Assembly (NCBI RefSeq): GCF_007833795.1
Contig: NZ_CP032702.1
Location: forward strand, 558,001-622,000
DNA length: 64,000 bases
From: Candidatus Pantoea soli
Lineage (GTDB): Bacteria > Pseudomonadota > Gammaproteobacteria > Enterobacterales > Enterobacteriaceae
Direction of reading: 5' to 3'
The notes beneath the pieces were generated by a model. It was not told where the DNA came from and did not search any database. It was given only the letters and a program-made list of their open reading frames with translations. The first letter of the stretch is position 1. Each line of letters starts with the position of its first letter. A program made the translations under genes and the position numbers. This document shows positions 45,014 to 53,880 of the stretch, one piece after another.

Positions 45014-46098
45014 TGATTGATCTCAGGTTGTCAGATTTTGAACTTAAGATTTATGCCAGAAAATATGCTTATTTGGTTCCAGAAGCTTCACGACAAATGA
45101 AAAATAGAATGTCTTATGAGCCGCAGCCCATGCCAGATGAGGTACAGAGTAAACCTGAGTGGATGCAGACATTAAAACAGAAAAACTCTGATCATGATTC
45201 ATTGGATAAAGCAAAAGGGTTGCTTTTAGGACTTGCTGTAGGCGACGCGGTAGGAACAACTCTCGAATTTCAGCCTCGAGACAAATATAAAATTGATGAC
45301 ATGCTTGGGGGAGGACCTTTCAATCTTAGTGCTGGAGAATGGACTGACGATACTTCAATGGCACTATGCCTGGCTGAAACATACATCAATAGAGGGTTTT
45401 GTGATACCGACTTCTTCAGAGAAAAGCTGATTGATTGGTATAAAAATGGTCACAATAGTTCAAATGGAACGTGTTTTGATATAGGAAATGCAACTCGCTT
45501 TGCATTGGAACAGGTAATATCTCATGGTCCAGATTGGGTTGGTAACACATCTCCAGATTCAGCGGGTAACGCAGCTCTGATACGTCATGCTCCAGTAGCT
45601 ATTTTTAGAAGGAAATCATTTATTGATGGATGGAGAGATGCGAGTATTCAAAGCATGGCGACACACTCAGCTCCTGAATCTATTAATGGATGTCAGTTTT
45701 TAAATGTTGTTCTGCATTATCTGCTCAATGGATATAGTAAGGAAGAGGCTTTTTCACCGCACAAAATGTCAGCATTAGTCCGCATATTAATAATCAACGC
45801 TGGCGAGTACAAATCGAAATCTCGCGATCAGATTAGGTCAACAGGCTATGTTATTGACACTTTAGAAGCGGCCCTGTGGGCTGTATGGAATACTGATAAC
45901 TTTAAGGATGCCATTTTGCTGGCTGCAAATCTTGCTGACGACGCAGACAGCGTAGCAGCTACTGCAGGCCAGCTCGCTGGTGCATTATATGGTTTCTCAG
46001 GCATTCCGGAAGAATGGCGCGATAAAATAGTTTATAAAGATAAAATTATCGATTTTGCAGAAAAACTTTTCGCACTGTCACCAGACGAAACGGATTAA
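45013..46098 (+). CDS. ADP-ribosylglycohydrolase immunity protein (Tri1-like)
   Basis: A 361-residue protein overlapping the effector stop by one base, with a GGAG RBS. Residues about 66-350 form an ADP-ribosylglycohydrolase (ARH/DraG) domain with metal-binding motifs WTDDTSM near 112 and LADDADSV near 312. It would remove ADP-ribose from modified proteins. The first ~65 residues are an extension outside the ARH fold; in Tri1 a comparable extension inserts into the toxin active site and blocks it, so two modes of protection are inferred. Confidence 0.85.
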   Translation: MIDLRLSDFELKIYARKYAYLVPEASRQMKNRMSYEPQPMPDEVQSKPEWMQTLKQKNSDHDSLDKAKGLLLGLAVGDAVGTTLEFQPRDKYKIDDMLGGGPFNLSAGEWTDDTSMALCLAETYINRGFCDTDFFREKLIDWYKNGHNSSNGTCFDIGNATRFALEQVISHGPDWVGNTSPDSAGNAALIRHAPVAIFRRKSFIDGWRDASIQSMATHSAPESINGCQFLNVVLHYLLNGYSKEEAFSPHKMSALVRILIINAGEYKSKSRDQIRSTGYVIDTLEAALWAVWNTDNFKDAILLAANLADDADSVAATAGQLAGALYGFSGIPEEWRDKIVYKDKIIDFAEKLFALSPDETD

Positions 46099-46417
46099 TC
46101 TAAAATGGAATTTAGCAATAGGCCTAAATTTTCGGGAGTGTGTCACTGCCTTCACTTGGTATATGGTTAGTTAAGAACAAACCATACCAAACAGAAGGTG
46201 GAACAATACAGTTGCTCTCGAATGAAAAGGCGCGTTAAGGTGAAAATGTAAAAAAATGAATATACCGCTCTGGATTATATTAATGATGCTATCGAGGCAA
46301 CTAATAAAAGAGCTGCGGAAAAACCAGGCTTCATACTGTTTCAAATTGCTTTGGAATAACTTATTTATATTAAAAAACTTTAACTGGCCAAGAGAGAGAT
46401 AAAAGCCCATACACAGT

Positions 46418-46618
46418 ATGACTTTAAGTGGTCTGGCGTCAAAAGAATTTGATACAACAGATCCAGAACTTGCGAAGCATCTTTCAAATGCAAATTATAT
46501 TGCCTCACAAATTGGTGCAGGGCTTAAAGTTATTCTTCCTCATCAGGTCGATCCCGAATATGAGAAAAGGAAAAAAGATACCTTAAAGGTTAGAGGGGAG
46601 TATACTATAATTAAATAA
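46418..46618 (+). pseudogene. orphan C-terminal fragment, cargo remnant
   Basis: A 66-codon frame with good coding character (TTDPELAKHLSNANYIASQI, HQVDPEYEKRKKDTLKVRG) but no convincing RBS. An upstream stretch in the same region (about 46257-46360) also reads like coding sequence broken by stops. It is probably the end of a lost toxin or immunity gene. I recognise no family. Confidence 0.4.
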
Positions 46619-46849
46619 ATATTAGTGTGTTGGGTGGAGTGACCATTTATTTTGAATCAGGAGACGCACAATTGCGGTTTAATTCAGAGTGTCCCTTTGC
46701 TAAAGCTAAGAGCAATCTCCAGTTCAATTAATTATCCAATAATGTGATTTGGTCCTAATGCTTAGACGTTTAGCCTCGTTAGTCATTGCTTGAGATGCTT
46801 TAAGCGGTGGGAACAGTCGTGGCTATGCTAATAACCATTGAATCGCCAT

Positions 46850-47018
46850 GGATAATCAAGATGCTTTCGAGTCATTGGTAATATCGTTTTTAATATTCTG
46901 TCAGTAGTATCTTCCCGCTCAAATCATGTTGACGCTTACTGTTATAAAAAAATCGACATGATCAAAAATATCGCTACGTGCTTCTTCCAGCGTTACGTAA
47001 ATATTTTCTTTATCAGTC
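46850..47018 (-). pseudogene. remnant of an IS3-family transposase (OrfB C-terminus)
   Basis: On the minus strand this reads TDKENIYVTLEEARSDIFDH then VDFF, and after a shift SGKILLTEY-stop-KRYYQ-stop-LES. That is the typical end of IS3-family OrfB (E.AR..IF.Y...FYN..RRH...G..SP..YE...). Several stops and a shift make it inactive. It shows that an IS once sat in this cargo region. Confidence 0.5.
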
Positions 47019-47023
47019 GTAAA

Positions 47024-47258
47024 GTGGTGACTTGGTCAGGAGTGATTTTTAAACCTGAGGGTAAAATAGTTAAAAATTCCTGATGGCAACGAGTGCTGTG
47101 CCTGGGGCACTGACCCTATATGGCTTCCGAGTGGAAAACTACTAAATGGTGATTGGGAGGCAGTAGTGTCTACTAAAGGTACGAAAAAAGGCATTCATTA
47201 CGAACTTTATGATTTTAATACTGAAGATATTTATGATAAAGGATGTTTTGATTTATGA
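47024..47258 (+). pseudogene. frameshifted cargo remnant
   Basis: Two frames join near 47080 to give about 77 residues (WSGVIFKPEGKIVKN, then WGTDPIWLPSGKLLNGDWEA, ending GCFDL-stop). The composition is clearly coding, but there is no start and one shift. The stop overlaps the next immunity-like remnant, the usual toxin/immunity junction, so this may be the end of a toxin tip. No family is recognised. Confidence 0.4.
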
Positions 47259-47507
47259 GCAAAAAGGTGACTATGCAATTATCGAAGCTAATGATGGCTT
47301 TATATTGAAAGTATTGACCTCTGATTTTATGAAAATTTTCATCTTGATGTAAGTAAGGGTTTTTTGATGGGTATCGATAGTTTAATTAAGAATAAAAAGT
47401 TCAAAGAAATAAGTTCCCTGTCTGATGATATAAGAAAAAACCACAACTCTTACATAGATAGAGAGGTTGAGCGGGTTAATGTTATAGGCAAAAAATTAAT
47501 TGTGTGA
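47242..47507 (+). pseudogene. frameshifted immunity-like gene related to the next ORF
   Basis: It reads DVLIYEQKGDYAIIEANDG, then after a shift near 47335 continues through ATG 47367 (MGIDSLIKNKKFKEISSLSD) to a stop at 47507. It aligns by pattern with the intact 81-residue protein encoded just downstream (WDYTLYKCDDSYYVMKV). Tandem related immunity genes are common behind exchanged toxin tips. Confidence 0.45.
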
Positions 47508-47522
47508 TTTAGCATTGTGAAA

Positions 47523-47765
47523 ATGATAGTAGCAGTAAACTCATGGGATTATACCCTATATAAATGTGATGATTCTTATTATGTTATGAAGGTAATTTTC
47601 AGTGAGGGGGATTATAAAATTGATGTTGAGAGGTATTTTGTTGTAACTGATCTCATTAACTCTAATGAAACTGAAAGTCTCAAGAAAATTTCGAGTGAAA
47701 TAAGAATGAATTACGCTATTTTTAAAGATAAGGAGATAAGCAAAAAAGACTTCAATTTAATCTAG
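47523..47765 (+). CDS. small putative immunity protein
   Basis: An 80-residue acidic protein without signal peptide, so cytoplasmic. ATG 47523 is preferred; a GTG at 47517 adds two residues. No clear RBS is visible. It resembles the broken gene just upstream, so it is the surviving member of a tandem immunity pair that has lost its toxin. I recognise no family. Confidence 0.5.
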   Translation: MIVAVNSWDYTLYKCDDSYYVMKVIFSEGDYKIDVERYFVVTDLINSNETESLKKISSEIRMNYAIFKDKEISKKDFNLI

Positions 47766-47846
47766 TTGACGAGGTTTTATTTCGTGTTGTTAAGGTTGAT
47801 AATGTTTAATGTTATTTATTAAGGCAGGTGATCAGTCATGGCTTAG

Positions 47847-47918
47847 GCTGTTAATTTTCTCAAAGGTCATTCTCTTGGATCTATAGTTATTTATTACGGT
47901 ATCTGGCTGGCGAGTTAA
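47847..47918 (+). pseudogene. 3' remnant of a membrane immunity gene
   Basis: The frame reads AVNFLKGHSLGSIVIYYGIW then LAS-stop and lines up with the end of the membrane protein encoded at 39164-39610 (AVASFGCVIMFYGIWFGSTV-stop). It lies directly before the decayed copy of the 357-residue gene, the same order as at 39164-40698. Confidence 0.5.
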
Positions 47919-47937
47919 CTTAACAAGTGAGACACCT

Positions 47938-48186
47938 ATGAATATCGGTACAGGCTATGCTTTTCCCCTTGCGCTGGGTTTCTCTAAAGAAGAGATCGAA
48001 CAGCGCTTCTGAATATGTCTTTATTCTTCGGTCAGAGAAGAAATGCTGCACTACTGAGTGATGCTGCCAAAAAGCCTCAAGCCAGCGGAACATTGCCTGG
48101 TCGCGGTTAATGCCCGGATCATCATACAGATCCCGAATATGAAAGAAGAAAAGCACCTCAAGACCGCACGTCAATTTTTTGTGTAA
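47938..48186 (+). pseudogene. degenerate copy of the 357-residue T6SS-cargo gene
   Basis: It begins MNIGTGYAFPL like MNTANNYVFPV of the gene at 39625, then continues through stops with MLHY-stop-VMLPKSLKPAE matching MLHYWVVLPRRVKPAE, and ends at a TAA at 48184-48186. At least two internal stops and lost middle and end parts make it non-functional. It lies about 80 bp upstream of vgrG copy 3, as the intact gene lies upstream of vgrG copy 2. Confidence 0.65.
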
Positions 48187-48265
48187 CGCTCATAGGTTGC
48201 ATTTCACAGCCTGGCTTTTAACTCCACCATGACCCAATCACTTAAATAAGTTACGGAATCTGCTT

Positions 48266-50413
48266 ATGTTCTCACGCATTACCGCACAGCTGCCGGCGGA
48301 CGGCCTGCTGTTCCGCCGCCTCACGGGCCGCGAGGCGCTGTCGCAGCCGTTTGAGCTGGAGGCCGGGCTGCTCTCCACCGACGCGCGCATCGACCGCCAC
48401 GCCCTGCTGGGCCAGCCGGTGACGTTCACGCTGCCGACCGACGGCCTGATGAGCGCGCTGAGCCCGCGCTACCTCAACGGCAAAATCACCCGGGTGGCGG
48501 TGCGCAGCGAGGAGCTGAACGGCACGCGCTACGCGTGCTATGAGCTGACGGTGGAGCCGGACCTGTGGCCGATGAAGCGGGACCGCAACCTGCGCATCTT
48601 CCAGAGCCAGACGGTGCCGCAGATAGTGCAGACGCTGCTGAAGGAGTACGGGGTGAACGTGGAGTCGCGGCTGGCGGGCAGCTATCGGGTGTGGGAGTAC
48701 TGCGTGCAGTATCAGGAGAGCAGCCTGGACTTTATCAGCCGGCTGATGGAGCTGGAGGGGATGTACTACTTCTTCCGGCACGAGGCGGAGCGTCACGTGA
48801 TGGTGCTGTGCGACGGGCCGGACCAGCACCAGGCGTTTCCGGGGTATGAGACGATACCGTACCACGTGACGGCGTCGGGCGGCGTGGTGGCGGAGGAGGG
48901 CATCAGCCAGTGGTCGCTGGCGGAGAGCGTGACGCCGGGCATCTACAGCACCGACGACTACGACTTCCGCAAGCCGAACGCGTGGATGCTGCAGGCGCGG
49001 CAGAACCCGGCGTCGCCGGTGCCGGGCGCGGTGGACGTGTACGACTGGCCGGGCCATTTTGTCGAGCACAGCCACGGCGAGTCCTACGCGCGCATCCGTC
49101 AGGAGGTGTGGCAGGCGGAGCACCACCGCGTCAGCGGGTCGGGCACGGCAACGGGCATCGCGCCGGGCTTCACCTTCTCCATCCTCAACGCGCCGCACTT
49201 CAGCGACAACGGCGAATATCTGGTGACCTCGGCCACCTATGATTTTGCCGAAAACAGCTACGCCAGCGGCGACGGCGGGGAGAGCCGGCACAACATTGAC
49301 TTCACGGTGCTGCCGTCGTCGGTGACCTGGCGCACGCCGCCGGAGACGCCGTGGCCGAAGACGCACGGGCCGCAGACGGCGAAGGTGGTGGGGCCGAAGG
49401 GGGAGTCCATCTGGACCGACCGCTACGGGCGGGTGAAGGTGAAGTTTCACTGGGACCGTCTGGCCAAGGGTGACGACACCAGCTCCTGCTGGGTGCGCGT
49501 GTCGAGCGCCTGGGCGGGCCAGGGGTTCGGCGGGGTGCAGATCCCGCGGGTGAACGACGAGGTGGTGGTGGACTTCATCAACGGCGACCCGGACCGTCCG
49601 CTGATCATCGGTCGCGTGTACAACGAGGCGAGCATGCCGCCGTGGGCGCTGCCGGCGGCGGCGACGCAGATGGGGTTTTTGAGCCGTTCGAAGGACGGCA
49701 CGGCGGAGACGGCGAACGCGCTGCGGTTTGAGGACAAGGCGGGCGAGGAGCAGGTGTGGCTGCATGCTGAAAAGAATATGGACACTGAGGTGGAAAATGA
49801 TGAAACCCACAGTGTTGGCAGCAACCGAACCAAGACCATCGGCGGCAACGAAACGACCGAGGTGAAGAAAAACCGCACTGAAACGGTCGATCAGAATGAA
49901 ACCATTACTGTTCATCAGAACCGTACTGAGACGGTGGATGGAAATGAAACCATCACCGTACACAGTAATCGTACTGAAACGGTCGATCAGAACGAAAATG
50001 TGCGAATCGGACAAAACCAGTCCGTTACGGTTAATGGCAATCAGACGCTTAAGGTCGATCAGGCCAAAGCTGAAACAATCGCACTGGCTTCCATGCTTAA
50101 TGTCGGACTGGCTCAGAATACCAATATTGGGGCTGCTTATGTACTCAACGTAGGGGCTGGCTGGATGACTAACGTGGGTGCGATGCAAATGCATAACGTT
50201 GGTATGAAATATTCACTCAATACCGGGCGGGATATAAGCCTTTCAGCAGGAACCTCTGCGGAGTTTAGTGCGGAAGACAAGATCACCCTGGTTTGTGGCG
50301 AATCGATGATCGTGCTCGAACAGAACGGCACCATTACCATCAGCGCAAACAAAATTAAGCTGGTCGGTGAGAAGGTGATTGATATCGACGGAACACAGAT
50401 AGACATCAACTGA
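48266..50413 (+). CDS. vgrG: VgrG spike protein (TssI), copy 3
   Basis: A 715-residue VgrG. The core is near-identical to copy 2 except for a short patch at residues about 15-22 (FRRLTGRE instead of FHTLKGTE). The tail (about 500-715) is the longest of the three and contains a regular beta-helix repeat, about seven units alternating xNETITV and xNRTETV (about 525-590), then a second series around NVGAxxxxNVG. It probably carries the DUF4150 lipase through the DUF2169 adaptor encoded next. Confidence 0.95.
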   Translation: MFSRITAQLPADGLLFRRLTGREALSQPFELEAGLLSTDARIDRHALLGQPVTFTLPTDGLMSALSPRYLNGKITRVAVRSEELNGTRYACYELTVEPDLWPMKRDRNLRIFQSQTVPQIVQTLLKEYGVNVESRLAGSYRVWEYCVQYQESSLDFISRLMELEGMYYFFRHEAERHVMVLCDGPDQHQAFPGYETIPYHVTASGGVVAEEGISQWSLAESVTPGIYSTDDYDFRKPNAWMLQARQNPASPVPGAVDVYDWPGHFVEHSHGESYARIRQEVWQAEHHRVSGSGTATGIAPGFTFSILNAPHFSDNGEYLVTSATYDFAENSYASGDGGESRHNIDFTVLPSSVTWRTPPETPWPKTHGPQTAKVVGPKGESIWTDRYGRVKVKFHWDRLAKGDDTSSCWVRVSSAWAGQGFGGVQIPRVNDEVVVDFINGDPDRPLIIGRVYNEASMPPWALPAAATQMGFLSRSKDGTAETANALRFEDKAGEEQVWLHAEKNMDTEVENDETHSVGSNRTKTIGGNETTEVKKNRTETVDQNETITVHQNRTETVDGNETITVHSNRTETVDQNENVRIGQNQSVTVNGNQTLKVDQAKAETIALASMLNVGLAQNTNIGAAYVLNVGAGWMTNVGAMQMHNVGMKYSLNTGRDISLSAGTSAEFSAEDKITLVCGESMIVLEQNGTITISANKIKLVGEKVIDIDGTQIDIN

Positions 50414-50415
50414 TT

Positions 50416-51570
50416 ATGGAAAATTTTGTCAATTTAACTGCCTTTCCGGCATTACTCTTTGATTCCTTAGATCAACACGACCATGGCTTTTCAACAGTCG
50501 TTGCCCGTCTTAGCTATGATCTGGATATTAAAAGTGGTGAACTGGTTTTCTGTGAGGATCAGGGTGAGCTGGTTGAGCAGGACAGCTATTTCGCTGAGCA
50601 GGGCCGGAGTAGTGTCCGATTTGAAAGCGACCTGGTTCCCTATAAACCACGTATGGATGTGGCCATTAATGCGACGGCCTGGGCACCTGAAGATAAGCCG
50701 GTAAAAAGTTTTACCGCTGGCGTTCAGGTGGGGGATTTTACCCGTCTCATTAAAATTAATGGACCGCGTGAATGGCGAAAGATGATTGCGACCTGGCAGC
50801 TTAGTGAATCTCAACCGATAACATCGCTGGATCTTTGCTACGAATACGCCGCGGGGGGATTCTACTCTTCAGAAGGTGAAAAAATTATTGCCTCTCCGGC
50901 AAACAGTGTTGGGATGGGATGGTATCCTCCCGAAGTACTGAAAAACCTGAAAGTCCAGCGCCTGACAGCCCCACAGATCGAGTGGCCAACACAGCCAATA
51001 CAAAAAATTGATCAACAGTCATCACCTGCGGGTTTTGGCTTTTTTGGCCGGGGCTGGCAAGGAAGGATTGAACTGGCAGGACGCTACGATGAAAAATGGC
51101 GAAAAGACCGTCATCCTTTGCTGCCACAGGATTTTAACTTTGCTTACTGGAATGGCGCGCATCCCTTAATGCAATTTCCCTTGCCGGAACCACTCAAAAG
51201 TGTACCTGTAACGCTGCGTTATTTTATTTCATCCCGTGAGATTGAGAATCAGCAAATTCATTTGCAGGTTCCCGTGGAGTCACTTTTTGTATTTATTACC
51301 ACGGAGAAAGGGGCTGGAGTGGCAAAAGATATGGTCCTTGATACGCTTGTTATCGACCTGAATGAGCGAAAAGTACATTGTAGCTATCGTACTGTAATTT
51401 CAGAACTTATGGAGCCGGTCATGACCGAACTGCGTTTCATCAAAGCGGAACAACGCCAGCAACAGCTGGACCTTGCTGCACGCCTTAATAGTCATTCTGC
51501 TGAACCACAGTTTGTGCCGTTACCACCAAGTCTGTTGGCGAAATTACAGCAGGTGAAAACGAATGGCTGA
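50416..51570 (+). CDS. DUF2169-family T6SS adaptor
   Basis: A 384-residue protein matching DUF2169 by pattern (TAFPALLFDSLDQHDHGFSTVV, VRFESDLVPYKPRMDVAINATAWAP, YEYAAGG). DUF2169 proteins are adaptors that load DUF4150/PAAR-like effectors on VgrG. It starts 2 bp after vgrG3 and overlaps the effector gene by 8 bp, exactly the expected vgrG-adaptor-effector order. Confidence 0.85.
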   Translation: MENFVNLTAFPALLFDSLDQHDHGFSTVVARLSYDLDIKSGELVFCEDQGELVEQDSYFAEQGRSSVRFESDLVPYKPRMDVAINATAWAPEDKPVKSFTAGVQVGDFTRLIKINGPREWRKMIATWQLSESQPITSLDLCYEYAAGGFYSSEGEKIIASPANSVGMGWYPPEVLKNLKVQRLTAPQIEWPTQPIQKIDQQSSPAGFGFFGRGWQGRIELAGRYDEKWRKDRHPLLPQDFNFAYWNGAHPLMQFPLPEPLKSVPVTLRYFISSREIENQQIHLQVPVESLFVFITTEKGAGVAKDMVLDTLVIDLNERKVHCSYRTVISELMEPVMTELRFIKAEQRQQQLDLAARLNSHSAEPQFVPLPPSLLAKLQQVKTNG

Positions 51571-52825
51571 AAATTACGCTGCCCGTAAAGATGGTGCATA
51601 CAAAGTAGTTGGCATGGCACCTGACCTTTGTTTTACGCCGGGATCGCAATCTCCGGTTCCCTATCCCGTACAGACTACGCTTGACTCATCTGCATCTACA
51701 ATTAATTCTGTCAAATTCAATGGCCACCCTGCCTTTATATTCAATCAAAGTTTTGTGCCCAAAACGATAGGAGATGCAGCAGGAACGAACAAGGGTGTTA
51801 CCAGCGGAACGGTAGAGGGGAATTGCTGGCCGATTGAACACAGTCCTGATACCAATATAGGCGGTTCCAGAATCATCAGAGTTCAGGATATGTTTTTCAT
51901 GAATGGCAGTTTCTTGCCTGGCATGCTCGGTATGACCAAAAGTCAACGATGGAAATATCGTAAACATTTAATTGAATTAGGAAAGAGCAGTGGCGACAAG
52001 GATGTACAGGCTGCAGCAAATCGACTTGAACTGGATAACACTGCCGTTGAAAAAGCCCGTTTAGCCTCAGTAATCTATGATGGAGGGGAACCATCGGAAC
52101 CAACCCCCGGTATGCCTGAAGGATGGACTGACATAAGTAATGATGCAGAGGCATTGAAGAAGATAAATCTGAAACCTGAAAATCTTATTGCTGACGGAGC
52201 TCCTGGGTTCAGAGCCAGAGTTTATGCGCCGGATCCGGCTGTATTTGGTGATGATATGAAAACATCTGTTGTTTTTCGCGGCACAAGAAAAACGGAGATT
52301 GAAGACTGGACGGCAAATTTCAATCAGGGAGTTGACAAAGAAACGGGATATTATAAACAAGCAGTTATAATAGGCAAGAATTTACCTACAGTTGATAATG
52401 TTGATGTGGTCGGTCACTCCCTCGGTGGTGGATTAGCGTCTTCTGCAGCAGAAGCGGGCAATGTTAAAGGGTGGACATTTAATGCTGCGGGGTTAAACCA
52501 GAATACCTTATCACGATATTCCGGTTCATCGAATTCTGGAGGTGCAAAGAATATCGATGCATTCCGAGTGAAAGGAGAAATATTGACTGATGTTCAGGAG
52601 ATTAATCCTGGAAGGTTGCTGGAGTTTGGACTGAAGTATGGGCCTGGGCTGGCTATGTTAAAGGCATATATTGCAGGAAAAGCACCTGACTCTGTAGGTA
52701 TAAGACATGATTTATCCGGCGGTGAGGGCAATCCTGTCACGTTGCACGGCATGGAGCAGGTGATACATTGTCTGGAATTAGAAAAGGACCAGGATATAGC
52801 AACTATTACCGGAGAAAAATTTTGA
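51563..52825 (+). CDS. DUF4150 (PAAR-like) lipase effector, Tle-type
   Basis: A 420-residue effector. Residues about 1-130 form a DUF4150 PAAR-like domain (DLCFTPGSQSPVPYPVQTTL, INSVKFNGHPAFIFNQSFVPKTIGD). Residues about 165-400 are an alpha/beta hydrolase with VVFRGTRK, DWTANFNQG and the nucleophile elbow GHSLGGG near 287-293. A phospholipase acting on the target's membranes is inferred. A lipoprotein with ankyrin repeats follows and should be its immunity protein. Confidence 0.85.
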   Translation: MAENYAARKDGAYKVVGMAPDLCFTPGSQSPVPYPVQTTLDSSASTINSVKFNGHPAFIFNQSFVPKTIGDAAGTNKGVTSGTVEGNCWPIEHSPDTNIGGSRIIRVQDMFFMNGSFLPGMLGMTKSQRWKYRKHLIELGKSSGDKDVQAAANRLELDNTAVEKARLASVIYDGGEPSEPTPGMPEGWTDISNDAEALKKINLKPENLIADGAPGFRARVYAPDPAVFGDDMKTSVVFRGTRKTEIEDWTANFNQGVDKETGYYKQAVIIGKNLPTVDNVDVVGHSLGGGLASSAAEAGNVKGWTFNAAGLNQNTLSRYSGSSNSGGAKNIDAFRVKGEILTDVQEINPGRLLEFGLKYGPGLAMLKAYIAGKAPDSVGIRHDLSGGEGNPVTLHGMEQVIHCLELEKDQDIATITGEKF

Positions 52826-53550
52826 ATATTCTAAAAAAGATGATCTATTTACCTTTTTTATTATCATTTTTAACTTTACAGGCTTGTAATGATATGAAGA
52901 AAATCCATCCGGAAGAATACTTCTCAGGAAGTCAGTTACAACTGGCGCAGGCAATTGAAGATGGTGATGTTAATGAGGTAGAGAAATTATCAACACAGAC
53001 TGATCTTAATAAGCCTGGCGAGAAGGGTTTGACGATTTTGTATTATGCCCTCAGTGAAGCTCAAAAAAAGGACATTAACAGACTCAATGTAATGAGTGCT
53101 TTAGTGAAGCATGGCGCCGATCCTCTTCAATACGTTGCCGATATGGGATCTGTGGCAACTAATACAGCGGGATATGCAGACCCAGTTTTTATCAAGGCAT
53201 TGATTAAAGGAGGAATGGATAAAAATGCGAGATTTAAAAGCACGCCGATAATATTTTATGCAACCAATGAGCGGGCTTTTCCAATTTTAAAATATCTTGT
53301 AGAAATTGGTACTGACGTCAATGCCAGAGATGGTCTTGGACAAACAGCAATTTTTGAAGGTATATATGGTGAGCAATATGATCAGGTTGAATACCTTCTT
53401 AATCATGGTGCCGATGCAAATGTGACTAATGTTAACAAATTGACATTTAATCAATTATTGGATAGATCCATCAACAATACTAATAAAGAAAACGTGAAAG
53501 CTATTGATAAGCTGAAAGAGATAAAAGCGCTGGCACAAGGAAGCCGATAG
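52822..53550 (+). CDS. ankyrin-repeat lipoprotein, immunity to the lipase
   Basis: A 242-residue protein, apparently started by TTG 52822 (TTGA overlap with the effector stop; GGAGAA 5 nt upstream), which gives a proper lysine-containing signal sequence and lipobox LQAC. The next ATG (52840) would remove the positive charges. Residues about 40-230 are ankyrin repeats (LVKHGADPLQY, YLVEIGTDVNARDGLGQTAI, YLLNHGADANVT). Periplasmic ankyrin lipoproteins often protect against T6SS phospholipases. Confidence 0.8.
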   Translation: MNILKKMIYLPFLLSFLTLQACNDMKKIHPEEYFSGSQLQLAQAIEDGDVNEVEKLSTQTDLNKPGEKGLTILYYALSEAQKKDINRLNVMSALVKHGADPLQYVADMGSVATNTAGYADPVFIKALIKGGMDKNARFKSTPIIFYATNERAFPILKYLVEIGTDVNARDGLGQTAIFEGIYGEQYDQVEYLLNHGADANVTNVNKLTFNQLLDRSINNTNKENVKAIDKLKEIKALAQGSR

Positions 53551-53880
53551 GATTCAGACCAGGCTGAGTGGTATGGATTAGTTGTACGCAAATCCTCAAA
53601 CGATTTGCGTGCCAGCCTGTCCTGTACCGCTATGTTCAGACCATAAAAACAGAGTTCTTGTCATTATTCGGGATAAGTTCCTTGATTCTGCATCGGGTAG
53701 CCTTTGTGGCAAACTCTGGTTACTGCACTCTATTTCTCATCCCATCCCCAAAATGAGCAAATGCAGGCCGGGCTGATTTTTTCTGTTATCGCGCCGCCTG
53801 ATGTTATTTCTTATTCCCGGGTAAATTCGTTTTATCAATAACTTTATTCTTTATCCTGTAAATGTTCGCACGGAGCTCCA
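53551..53880 (+). other. intergenic region before rhs
   Basis: 330 bp without a gene; two small frames at 53568-53776 look non-coding. A stem ACGCAAATC/GATTTGCGT (53586-53594 with 53602-53610) follows the lipase operon and could be its weak terminator. The right part, ending in CGGAGCTCC before the rhs start, should hold an RBS (GGAG) and perhaps a promoter. Confidence 0.4.

Noticed and set aside
49860..50060. Short regular repeats that might suggest a CRISPR-like or minisatellite array
   Set aside because: The repeats are in frame and encode the beta-helix of the VgrG3 tail. No CRISPR array with uniform repeats and spacers was seen in the window.
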